Of a DNA stretch of 64,000 nucleotides, positions 19,615 through 28,700 are shown piece by piece (within the stretch, counting starts at the first letter, position 1; every line of letters begins with the position of its first letter). The stretch is from Rickettsiales endosymbiont of Stachyamoeba lipophora (GTDB lineage Bacteria; Pseudomonadota; Alphaproteobacteria; Rickettsiales; 33-17). Location: positions 834,156-898,155 of the forward strand of contig NZ_CP033611.1 of assembly GCF_003932735.1 (NCBI RefSeq), written 5' to 3'. A program made the position numbers and the translations under genes. Under the pieces are notes generated by a model. It did not search any database. It was not told the DNA's origin and saw only the letters and a list, made by a program, of their open reading frames with translations.

Positions 19615-20065
19615 TGTGTACACCTATTTTAGCCAAATAATAACAGAGGCAAAAGCCAAGAAACCGGCAAAGGAAGAAGATTTTTATCAAAGAGATAGAA
19701 AACACGGCTAAAATGCTTAATTTTATTGAAGAAGCATTAAATAAGATGGTGCTCTTTGCCAATATGCTGGTCATCAGATCTAGGGATTTTACGGTTTTTC
19801 TGAGATGAAATTACCGGGAGGGATTGTTGTAATCCATCTTGCTCAGTCAAGGTATTCTGTAATGTTCTTTAGTAGCAATTACCTCAGAATCTCCCAAGCC
19901 ATTAATTAACTGGGAGGCTTAAGTAGTGTCATTATGTTGTTCTGTTTTATATCCGGCATAACATGGATTAGCGTGAACAATTATTGAATTGATTATTATA
20001 TACTCACTATCATAATCATTAGTAAAGTAAGTGAAGATAAATCCTCCCTTATACATCTACGCTAT
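19615..20065 (-). pseudogene. Degraded IS5-family transposase
   Basis: On the minus strand, switching frames recovers the C-terminal half of an IS5-type DDE transposase. The segments are GYKTEQHNDTT (about 19923-19955, position of the GQ..D.T motif), SEVIATKEHY (about 19860-19892, resembling VIADKGYDS), and KNRKIP followed by QHIGKEHHLI (about 19735-19800, resembling the KNRK.PR.YD..IYKERHLIE segment). FFNKIKHFSRVF then continues to RFLGFCLCYYLAKIG at the end. Stops and frameshifts interrupt every frame. The 5' part was not found in 20066-20440, and terminal repeats are not visible. A 62-codon minus-strand ORF at 19586-19774 is part of the wreck. Confidence 0.7.
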
Positions 20066-20444
20066 TTGCAGTAATAACCCGGTAATTTTAGTCACTTGTA
20101 CCTTGTAGCATCATAAAATATGCTTTTTGTATAAGTTGCCAGGTTTTATCCTTATTATTTATCTTTATCCTTTAAAGCTCTCTTCAAACTTATTATCTTA
20201 TCCTAAACTTACGTTTAGAGAGATTATGCATAATTCTTATTTAATAAATTTACTGTTGATATAGAAAAAGCATATTTACAAATGTAGTAGGAATGATATT
20301 GAAGTCAGCATAAATGGGATTAATGCGACTTATATAATACTATATTCTATTTTAAATGCTTTTTTATTGTATTTTTTAGTTTAAATAAAGGTTAACACTC
20401 TTTGCTTTGCAAATGGTGGTTTGTAGGTAAAGATTAAGAAAAAG
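20066..20444. other. Non-coding spacer
   Basis: About 380 AT-rich bases downstream of the glycosyltransferase. No gene is recognised. A small hairpin (CTAAAC/GTTTAG) lies near 20203-20218. Confidence 0.4.
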
Positions 20445-21836
20445 CTAGATATCAGTTTTATAACCATTACTAAAAATTTTATTAATATGTTGTTCAAATT
20501 CCTCATCGGAACAAGAAGTATAATTACATTTAGCAATGATTTTCTTAAAAAACTTTGAGGGGATTAGGCTTTTGTTTTTTACTTTAAATAAACTGCCGCT
20601 ATCAAGAGCTAAAATAGGTTCTTTTGATTGAATCTTTCCAGGTTGAGAGCTGTTATAAATTACAATTTCTCTGGGCTGTAAAAGGTTAGATGAAATTCGT
20701 GGTTTAAAAAAGAAGCATATAGGAAAAAGAGCTTTTTGAACTAAAGGATGGTATAATATTTCAATAAATTGATTTATTTTATTTAAAACAATCTTCTTGC
20801 ATCCTTTAGCTAAAGATGCAAAAGGCTTCAATAAAGTATTAAGGCTAAATAATTTTAATATTCTTAGTAATAAAGGATAAAACAACTTAATTTGTACTCT
20901 ATATTTAAAATATTTAAATCCTAGTTGGGGTATTGAACCATATAAACGAGGCACGTTATAGCTCACTTTTATGATCTCTTGGTTTAACTGAGTATCGGTT
21001 AATAATAATTGTTTGGTGAAAATATTTTGTCTTATTTCAAAATGTTCTAATTGCAATTGATGAGCAATAATATTTAAGTATATCAGTCTAGCATAATAAC
21101 AATGCATCCGCTGAGTTTTGTAAGATAGAGTACGTATCCATTCATCATACATGATTAGATTTTTACATAATAAGGTAAGTTCATTAGAACTATCTCCAAA
21201 TATTTCTAAGTTAGACAGCACCCTTTCGTTAACAGGAATATCTCTGGATATAGGCTCTTTAATAAACGGAGAAGCAAAGCTTCCTATTCCTCTGCCTAAA
21301 TGATAGCTTATTGATTGGGTAAATACATCAGAACCCCAACAATCACCATAACCGTTAGTGAGTTCTAACCACTTGCGGGTTAAAACAGAAAAACTATCAG
21401 GAAGATAATTTACCTGGCCAATATTATAGTAATTTAAATATTTAGCATGAGATAACTTTAACCTAAAAATATGATCATTATAAAAACCATGATATTTACG
21501 TAAGCTTTTATCCCAATCTTTTTCAAATCGAGCTTCGTCAGTTAGTAATAATACAAAATATGCATCATTATCTAAGTGAGTAAAGCATAAGTGGTTATTA
21601 GCCCACATGGTAAAATAACCATATAGTCTTGGGCTTGTTAATAGCTTAATTGTAAAATCATAATTAGTAATTATCTCTTGAATTGAAGCTGTAAATTCAG
21701 GTTGATCTTCATCTATTTTAATAATCAACTCAATCTGACTTTTATCAAAAGTATTATGATCAATTGTAGTTATAAGCTGTAATAACTCATTAGGCCTACG
21801 GGAGGGTACTATTACAGAAATTAAGCATTGTTCCAT
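20445..21836 (-). CDS. Glycosyltransferase-like protein (GT2-type N-terminus)
   Basis: 463-residue protein beginning CLISVIVPSRRPNELLQLI, the usual N-terminal strand of a family 2 (GT-A fold) glycosyltransferase, continuing to about residue 200 (VLLLTDEARFEKDW in the expected acidic-motif position, no classic DXD). The remaining 260 residues contain a Leu-rich, basic segment (about 300-380) and are not recognised. It follows the FkbM gene by 12 bases, so both likely belong to one operon that builds or modifies a surface glycan. Acceptor and sugar are unknown. Confidence 0.75.
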   Translation of the reverse strand: MEQCLISVIVPSRRPNELLQLITTIDHNTFDKSQIELIIKIDEDQPEFTASIQEIITNYDFTIKLLTSPRLYGYFTMWANNHLCFTHLDNDAYFVLLLTDEARFEKDWDKSLRKYHGFYNDHIFRLKLSHAKYLNYYNIGQVNYLPDSFSVLTRKWLELTNGYGDCWGSDVFTQSISYHLGRGIGSFASPFIKEPISRDIPVNERVLSNLEIFGDSSNELTLLCKNLIMYDEWIRTLSYKTQRMHCYYARLIYLNIIAHQLQLEHFEIRQNIFTKQLLLTDTQLNQEIIKVSYNVPRLYGSIPQLGFKYFKYRVQIKLFYPLLLRILKLFSLNTLLKPFASLAKGCKKIVLNKINQFIEILYHPLVQKALFPICFFFKPRISSNLLQPREIVIYNSSQPGKIQSKEPILALDSGSLFKVKNKSLIPSKFFKKIIAKCNYTSCSDEEFEQHINKIFSNGYKTDI

Positions 21837-21848
21837 AAATTCTACATC

Positions 21849-22832
21849 CTATAGAATAGATCTTAAATTGAGGTAGTATTCAACCTGCTTATTATTTTGT
21901 ACTTCGTCTTTTAATAACGCTAGATTTTTTTCTGTGAGTTCAATATTCTTCTGTAAATATTTTTTTCTACAGTTATTAATGAAAATTATTAATTGATGTT
22001 TATCAATATTATCTAACTCAAGATGATCAACTAATTCTAAAGCTAAATCATATAGGTTGTATAAAACATATAGAGTTATTAATTGATAACACTGAGAGAT
22101 ATCTTTTTGTTCATTAATAATAGGATCTTTTATAAACAATGCATCAGCATGAAATAGCCTTTCTCGGGATAAACCATGAGATTTATTTTTATTGTTAGAT
22201 CTATACATAAAGTCCGTATAGGTTACGAAGGTAAATCCTAATTTTCTTAGTGCCAACTCAATTTCAGAGAATAAGGGTATGTTATCATAAGACTCTATAA
22301 AGTTAACCTCGGAGATGATGGCAGTTACATTATGTTCTATAAAATTTTGCCCACCGCGAATTATATCCAGTTCGGCACCTTGTGCATCAAGTTTTAAAAT
22401 ATATGATGAGTCTGATGCAATATTTAAAGCATCTAAAGTAGTGAGTTGAATACTCTCTACTGCTTTAACTTTGTATCCATATAATCCATATCGTTTAGTA
22501 TTAAATTCATTCGGTTTGAATATAGAACAGCACATAGAGCTTTCAGTAATATATAAGTTTTGCTCTTGATTTTTAGCACCCAATCCTACATTAAATAATT
22601 CTTGAGATTTGAACGGGTGATCATTAGCTATTTTTTGATACTCATCTTTATTAGGTTCAAATAAGAGTGCATTTAAAAATGAAGAGAGGCCTTTAACCGC
22701 ATCAACTACACCGTCCTTGGCTCCTACATCAATAAAGTTTAAACCTTGTGTTGATAAATATTCATATAAGGAGGTTTCCTTTAAACCGGCATCTAATAAG
22801 TCCTGTAAGCTCCAACATAGCTCTTTATTCAT
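21849..22832 (-). CDS. FkbM-family methyltransferase (paralogue)
   Basis: 327-residue SAM-dependent methyltransferase of the FkbM family: LNFIDVGAKDGV (about 31-42), LLFEPNKDEY and YILKLDAQGAELDIIRGG (about 143-160). The region after about 215 (GLSRERLFHADALFIKDP) matches the same part of the 3987-5069 protein, so the two share both core and C-terminal extension. It is the first gene of the pair with the downstream glycosyltransferase, suggesting methylation of the same glycan. Confidence 0.87.
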   Translation of the reverse strand: MNKELCWSLQDLLDAGLKETSLYEYLSTQGLNFIDVGAKDGVVDAVKGLSSFLNALLFEPNKDEYQKIANDHPFKSQELFNVGLGAKNQEQNLYITESSMCCSIFKPNEFNTKRYGLYGYKVKAVESIQLTTLDALNIASDSSYILKLDAQGAELDIIRGGQNFIEHNVTAIISEVNFIESYDNIPLFSEIELALRKLGFTFVTYTDFMYRSNNKNKSHGLSRERLFHADALFIKDPIINEQKDISQCYQLITLYVLYNLYDLALELVDHLELDNIDKHQLIIFINNCRKKYLQKNIELTEKNLALLKDEVQNNKQVEYYLNLRSIL

Positions 22833-22953
22833 ACAACTTATCCTATTATAATTAGTGGGGTAATTAAATTATTAGTTTAATAATTATACATACTCAAACT
22901 TTGCTTGATAGTCTATAACATTTTAGGTGTTTGGCAGGGTGTAAGAAAATATA

Positions 22954-24408
22954 TTATTTCCAAAAATGCCGATTAAGCATTACTAAAAATGTAAAAAATT
23001 CCAGCCTACCTAGATACATAAGAATAATACAGATTGTTTTAGATAATGTTGGAAGAGCTTGATAACTTTGCTGAGTCATAACATTTTCTATTGAAAACCC
23101 AGCATTAGATAAAGCTGCAATAGCAGCATATACGTTAGTTAATAAATCAATATTATCCAGGCTCATGAATATTATGGCTATTATTAAAGTAATAAAGTGA
23201 AGACAGGCAAAAACTAAACAATCCCGTATAATAAGCTCGCTGACTGGTTGTTTGTTATAAGTGATTCTAATAACTTGACGTGGGTAAATTAGTTGTTTGA
23301 TGCTGCTGATAATTCCTTGCCAGATAATATTTATTCTGAATATTTTGATTCCTCCTGAGGTGGAACCTGTACATCCGCCTATAATTGCAAGAGTAAGGAA
23401 TAACACGGTGCTAAAATTTCCCCATAAATAGTAACGATCACTTGCATGGCCAGTGGTAGTAATAATAGAAACGATATTAAACCAGCTGATACGCGTAGCA
23501 TGTAATGGTTCGATATTGTTTATTTGATAGTTAAACCACGTAGTTAGTATAAAGGCACCAAACAGTAATAAGAGAAAACATACTATTTGTTCATCTGCAA
23601 AATTATGACTTAATTTCTTATTTTTTATAAATCCAATGTAGTTAACAAAAGGCAAGCTGCATAATAACATGAAAATAGATATAATGAATTCTATTTTCCA
23701 TGATTTAAAATGTGCAATAGACTCTGGATAGTTGCTAAAACCCCCTGTAGATACTGTAGTCATAGTATGGCTTAGCGCATCAATAGTATTTAAGCCATAA
23801 TATTTAAGTAAGATAAATAATAATATAGTGAGCCCAAAATAGACTTTCATGATTGACCATGCAAGCTCCCTAAGACTAGGAAATAATTTATCACTATGTT
23901 CTGAACTTTCGGTTTGAAAAAGTTGCATGCCGCCAATACGTAAACTTGGTAAAATTATCATAGCAATTACTACGAATCCTACCCCCCCTAAATATTGAGT
24001 TAAAGATCTAAATAATAATACCCCATCTGAATAAATCTGCGGATCATCAATGATTGATGCCCCACAAGTGGTAAAACCTGATACACTTTCAAAAATAGCA
24101 TCTATTAAAGTTAAAGGATGTTGTATTTGACTATAAATGGCTACCCCTATGGCGATAGAAACAAACCAAATTAGATTAGTAATTAAAAACCCTTCCTTAA
24201 TAGATATAGTAGAAAAATCTTCTTTGAGAAATAAACAAATAAAAAAAGTAGAAAAAATAATGCCGACTAAGCTTACTGCAACAAAAACAATTGAGTTATG
24301 AAAATTAGTCTTTAAATCTATTGCTGCTGGGATAAAAAGCAATAAACAAAACCAAAAGGTAATAATACTTACGAACTTACAAGCTAGCCTAGCATTCATG
24401 TGCTTCAT
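22954..24408 (-). CDS. trkH: Trk-type potassium uptake protein
   Basis: Inner-membrane K+ translocating subunit, 484 residues, family-typical. The four selectivity-filter repeats are visible: VSGFTTCGASI (about 110), TMTTVSTGGFS (about 215), a third at SIITTTGHAS (about 312) and a fourth near AALSNAGFSIENV (about 435), with the GGCTGSTSGGIKIFRINI stretch between. About ten transmembrane helices are predicted. The partner TrkA is not in the window. It stands alone. Confidence 0.94.
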   Translation of the reverse strand: MKHMNARLACKFVSIITFWFCLLLFIPAAIDLKTNFHNSIVFVAVSLVGIIFSTFFICLFLKEDFSTISIKEGFLITNLIWFVSIAIGVAIYSQIQHPLTLIDAIFESVSGFTTCGASIIDDPQIYSDGVLLFRSLTQYLGGVGFVVIAMIILPSLRIGGMQLFQTESSEHSDKLFPSLRELAWSIMKVYFGLTILLFILLKYYGLNTIDALSHTMTTVSTGGFSNYPESIAHFKSWKIEFIISIFMLLCSLPFVNYIGFIKNKKLSHNFADEQIVCFLLLLFGAFILTTWFNYQINNIEPLHATRISWFNIVSIITTTGHASDRYYLWGNFSTVLFLTLAIIGGCTGSTSGGIKIFRINIIWQGIISSIKQLIYPRQVIRITYNKQPVSELIIRDCLVFACLHFITLIIAIIFMSLDNIDLLTNVYAAIAALSNAGFSIENVMTQQSYQALPTLSKTICIILMYLGRLEFFTFLVMLNRHFWK

Positions 24409-24618
24409 AAATGAATATTCACATGGATACTAAGCTGGCAGGTTACTTGTGTCTATTAAAAAAGCTACATTGTATGCAATAAGATAATTAAAAACATAGG
24501 ATGCTGGTATTTTATTATCTTATTGCCAAACCAGCAATGTGTAATATTGCTCTCATTGTTGTGTTCTCATTCCTTATATCAATTGTATGATCAATAGCGC
24601 ATGTATAGCTTGTGCTAC

Positions 24619-24649
24619 AAAAAAAGCCACGCAATAAAGATGCTTTTTA
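24619..24649 (-). terminator. Terminator of repeat protein gene
   Basis: Seven-bp stem (AAAAAGC / GCTTTTT) with a 14-base loop, followed on the minus strand by T7. It overlaps the stop codon of the 295-aa gene. Confidence 0.6.
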
Positions 24650-25534
24650 TATTGATGGGAGAACCCCCTCGCCGCGAGCTGCAGCTTCTCGCCCTTGTTT
24701 TACAATTGCCTGAATTGCGGCAGACTTCATTAATATTTCGTGAAGGTTGAACCGATGCGTATCCGTGTGCGATTGAGTCTGAGCAACTCGTGCTGCAAAA
24801 GTGTTGGATGGTGAATCTATATTATTTGGCTGCGGTAATGAAGGAGGGGCAGAAGTAGTAGCAGCTGCTGTTGGTGTTATCGCTTTTGTATCTGTAGTAT
24901 TAGAGGGGGCGCTTGCCTTGTTAATATCTTCAAATGGTTGTTTTTGTTCTTGTGATGGGTGAATGGGCTGAGGAGATACCGCAGTTGCAGAGGATGGTTG
25001 CGCTTCTAGTGGTTGGGAAGCTAATTCTGATTTAGTAGTGGTTTCTATTGTTACAGTCTCTGGCTTGTCAGCTGCGCTCAAGGGTTGAGAGGATACAGCA
25101 GTTGCAGAGGATGGTTGCGCTTCTAGTGGTTGGGAAGCTAATTCTGGTTTAGTAGTGGTTTCTGTTCCTACAGTATCTGGCTTGTCAGCTGCACTCAAGG
25201 GTTGAGAGGATACCTCAGTTGCTATAGGAGTTTGTCCTTGAATAATTGGTGCATTAAAATGTACAGCTATTTCAGTTTCACTTATGATAACTTTTTCTTC
25301 AGTGTCACTTGTGATAACTTTTTCGGTAGAAACTGGTGTTTTAGCAAAGGATGGGTCGCTAAAATAATCTTCCTTAGTCAGCGCTCTTAATGTCTCTTGA
25401 AATCCTTGAACTTTTATTTCAGGAGTGCTAGGGACCATATAAGGTTGGATAAATTCTATATCTTCTGCATCGTTATTAGTTTGTAATTCGTGTCCTTTTA
25501 CTCTATTTACGTAATATGATAATACTGAAAACAT
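24647..25534 (-). CDS. Pro/Thr/Ser-rich repeat protein
   Basis: Unrecognised 295-residue protein. A short N-terminal region (1-100) is followed by two 39-residue tandem repeats (109-147 and 148-186, SQPLSAADKP...SQPLEAQPS) and then a low-complexity Pro/Ser/Thr/Ala linker. A short C-terminal helical region ends in KQGREAAARGEG. There is no signal peptide or transmembrane helix. A perfect AGGAGG ribosome-binding site precedes the ATG. It lies 210 bases downstream of, and co-oriented with, the 1,821-aa repeat gene. The disordered repeat composition is like that of bacterial effectors or surface proteins, but this is inference. Confidence 0.75.
   Translation of the reverse strand: MFSVLSYYVNRVKGHELQTNNDAEDIEFIQPYMVPSTPEIKVQGFQETLRALTKEDYFSDPSFAKTPVSTEKVITSDTEEKVIISETEIAVHFNAPIIQGQTPIATEVSSQPLSAADKPDTVGTETTTKPELASQPLEAQPSSATAVSSQPLSAADKPETVTIETTTKSELASQPLEAQPSSATAVSPQPIHPSQEQKQPFEDINKASAPSNTTDTKAITPTAAATTSAPPSLPQPNNIDSPSNTFAARVAQTQSHTDTHRFNLHEILMKSAAIQAIVKQGREAAARGEGVLPSI
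24977..25210 (-). repeat. Two 117-bp tandem repeats
   Basis: Two adjacent 117-bp units encode residues 109-147 and 148-186 of the 295-aa protein and differ at only a few bases, a recent in-frame duplication. Confidence 0.9.
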
Positions 25535-25686
25535 ATTTCCTCCTGAAGGTATGAGTTTACATTTACCTTATTAATAATACTGTAGGCTGTAAGGTAAAAA
25601 CTTCTACAAGAAAAATTAAAATAATTTAACGTTATCAGTGAATTTTAAATAATTTATAATCATTAATTTTGATTTGTGCATTACAG

Positions 25687-25742
25687 GAAGATTCCCAATA
25701 ACATATGTTGGAGTATAGATATGTTATTGGGAAAACATCTTC
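25687..25742 (-). terminator. Long hairpin after 1,821-aa gene
   Basis: A perfect 15-bp stem (25692-25706 with 25719-25733) with a 12-base loop, extended outward by GAAGAT/ATCTTC after a small internal loop. It starts three bases beyond the stop codon. No T-run follows on either strand, so it may stabilise the mRNA end rather than terminate by itself. Confidence 0.5.
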
Positions 25743-25744
25743 AC

Positions 25745-28700
25745 TTACCGTTTAAATAGAGTTGAAGCGCTAGCTTTAGTAATAGTATTACCTAAATTAG
25801 ATACCCAAGAGCTGGCTGATTTAGGAGCAATACCTGCTACCAGCTTATATGCAGTATTAGCACAAGGAGTTATTATATCTTTAGCAAAACTTTGGAAAAT
25901 TCCACTTTTTGAAATTAAATCGTAAGCTCTAGGACCTATGAAAATAAGAGCCACTATTCCTAAAGTTAATAATCCAACTTTTTGCCACCAAGCTTTATCG
26001 GTTTGAGCTTTGTTCAGCTGGTTTGCAGCCTGCCTTATGCCTTCATCTCTTGCAGCATCAACAGCCTGTTGGGTAGGTCTTGCATTAAGTTGCTGTTGTA
26101 AATCTGCAATACGATCTGCCGATTCTCTTGCAACTTCATCTCTTGCTGCACGTAAAGCTGCTGTGTGGGTAGCTCTTTCAGTGATCAGAGCTTGCTGTGT
26201 AGGTCTTGCATTAAGCTGCTGCTGTAAATCTGCGATATTCTGCTGAGCTTGTGTTGCTCGATCTAAATCAGCTCTTAAGGTGTTTCTCTCGGTTGTTAGA
26301 GCTCCGATGCGATCTGCCGATTCTCTTGCAACTTCATCTCTTGCTGCACGTAAAGCTGCTGCGTGAGTAGCTCTTTCAGTAATCAGAGCCTGCTGTAAAG
26401 CTTGAGCATTTTGTTGTTGTGCTTGCCTAGCATCTTGAGCACGAGCATCATCAACAGCCTGCTGTGTAGGTCTTGCATTAAGCTGCTGCTGTAAATCTGC
26501 AATACGATCTGCCGATTCTCTTGCAACTTCATCTCTTGCTGCACGTAAAGCTGCTGCGTGAGTAGCTCTTTCAGTAATCAGAGCCTGCTGTGTAGGTCTT
26601 GCATTAAGCTGCTGCTGTAAATCTGCAATACGATCTGCCGATTCTCTTGCAACTTCATCTCTTGCTGCACGTAAAGCTGCTGCGTGGGTAGCTCTTTCAG
26701 TAATCAGAGCCTGCTGTAAAGCTTGAGCATTTTGTTGTTGTGCTTGCCTAGCACCTTGAGCACGAGCATCATTAACAGCCTGCTGTGTAGGTCTTGCATT
26801 AAGCTGCTGCTGTAAATCTGCAATACGATCTGCCGATTCTCTTGCAACTTCATCTCTTGCTGCACGTAAAGCTGCTGCGTGAGTAGCTCTTTCAGTAATC
26901 AAAGCCTGCTGTAAAGCTTGAGCATTTTGTTGTTGTGCTTGCCTAGCACCTTGAGCACGAGCATCATTAACAGCCTGCTGTGTAGGTCTTGCATTAAGCT
27001 GCTGCTGTAAATCTGCGATATTCTGCTGAGCTTGCCTTGCAGCTTCAGCAGCATCATCTAAAGATTGAGCATTTTGCTGTTGAGTTTGTGTTGCTCGATG
27101 TAGATCGTTTCTTAAAGTGTCTCTCTCGGTTGTTAAAGCTCCGATGCGATCTGCTGATTCTCTTGCAGCCTCAGCAGCCGTATCTAAAGCTTGCTGTGTA
27201 GGTCTTGCATTAAGCTGACGTTCTAAATCTGTGATGCGATCTGTTGATTCTCTTGCAGCCTCAGCAGCCGTATTTAAAGCTTGCTGTGTAGGTCTTGCAT
27301 TAAGCTGTCGTTCTAAATCTGTGATGCGCTCTGTCGATATTTTTGTAACCTTAACAGCCTCATCTCTTGCTTTTTGTGCTATATGCAGTTGCTCTAGATG
27401 CTCTTGTTTTATATTATCAGCAGTTTGCTGTAAAGTGGCAAGGTCACCCTGTAGTCTGTCAATGGTAGCTTGTTTCTCATCTAAAGTTTGTTGAGCTTGT
27501 GTTGCAGCCTCATCTCGTGCTGTAAGCAGCTTTGTAAGGTTGTCATTTACTGTTTGTTGTAATTCAAAGATAGCTTTATTAATTACACCAAAGTGTTGTT
27601 CTAAAATGCGTTTTAAATCTTGCAGTTCGTTATATTGCCTCATCCCTTCATGATCTTCAGAGTGCAAGTCCGCTAATTTAGCTTCTCGCTCAACAAGCAT
27701 ATCGGTTGATTCTTTAATAAAATCCTTAGCTTGTTCAATGATAATCTGTAATTTTCTCTGGGTTAATTGAGTGTATGAAGTAATATTAATTTTCTTAATT
27801 TGCTCCCTAGTATCATTTAATAATATCGCAAAGTGCTTTGCTAACTCTTTCAATTGAGGTAATTTATCATCAAAATAATCATCTTGTTGAGTAACTCCCG
27901 AGAGAGGTACAAAACTCTTTCCGTATGCGCTACCATCTAATTTCTTCGCAGGCTCTATATTTTGAACGGCATTAGGCTCAACTGCATACTTTCCTGTTGT
28001 GATTAGGGTTGTAATCGCTTCAGCATTAAAATGTGTAATAGGTCCAAGATCTTCTTGAAATTTAGTGGTTTGTACAAAAGTGACAGCAAGTTTTGCTACA
28101 ATTTCACATTTAGCCCTAAGGCTAAATTCAACAGGTATAGTTTTCCATGCTTGATATAAATTATTAAGGTTTTCGCTTAAGTGCTTAGGGCTTTTAAAAG
28201 GTGGTAAGCACATTAAAAATTCAATAGGATAGCCATTCTTACCATCAATTGTTTTATTATGCAGAATATTATGTAAGTTTTGTAAATTCTCAAAAGTTTC
28301 GGTATCGATATCAGCTGCAGCACCACGGCTTTTATGATAGAAAATTGGGTTTTTTGCAGGTGCAATACCTTCTTCTTGTAGTTTGTTTGCTAAATTGTCC
28401 CTACTAACTCCGCCGCCAATAGCTGAGATAAGGTCAGGGCTTCCGAAGTTGCTATGTTCGTAATATGGGATTTCTTGATCCCCGATACGATTAATATGAG
28501 GGGCAATAAGTTCTGTACCAAACGCTACAGCACATCCTTCGGTTTGTTCTGCGTTTGCTGGCTTGGCGATAACTGCCATATGGCCGTAAGAGCCATTTGG
28601 TAGTATTTTGTTGCCGTGGATATCAAATCCATTTTGATGAGGATTGCTTTGAAACGGAATTCCTAATCCATAATATTGATTATGTGGATCGTTTAAATAG

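Noticed and set aside
19586-19774. 62-codon minus-strand ORF
   Set aside because: It is a fragment of the IS5-type remnant in a shifted frame, not an independent gene.
26010-26246. Plus-strand Cys/Ala/Ser-rich frames inside the giant gene
   Set aside because: Antisense shadows of the repeat modules; they recur with every repeat copy.
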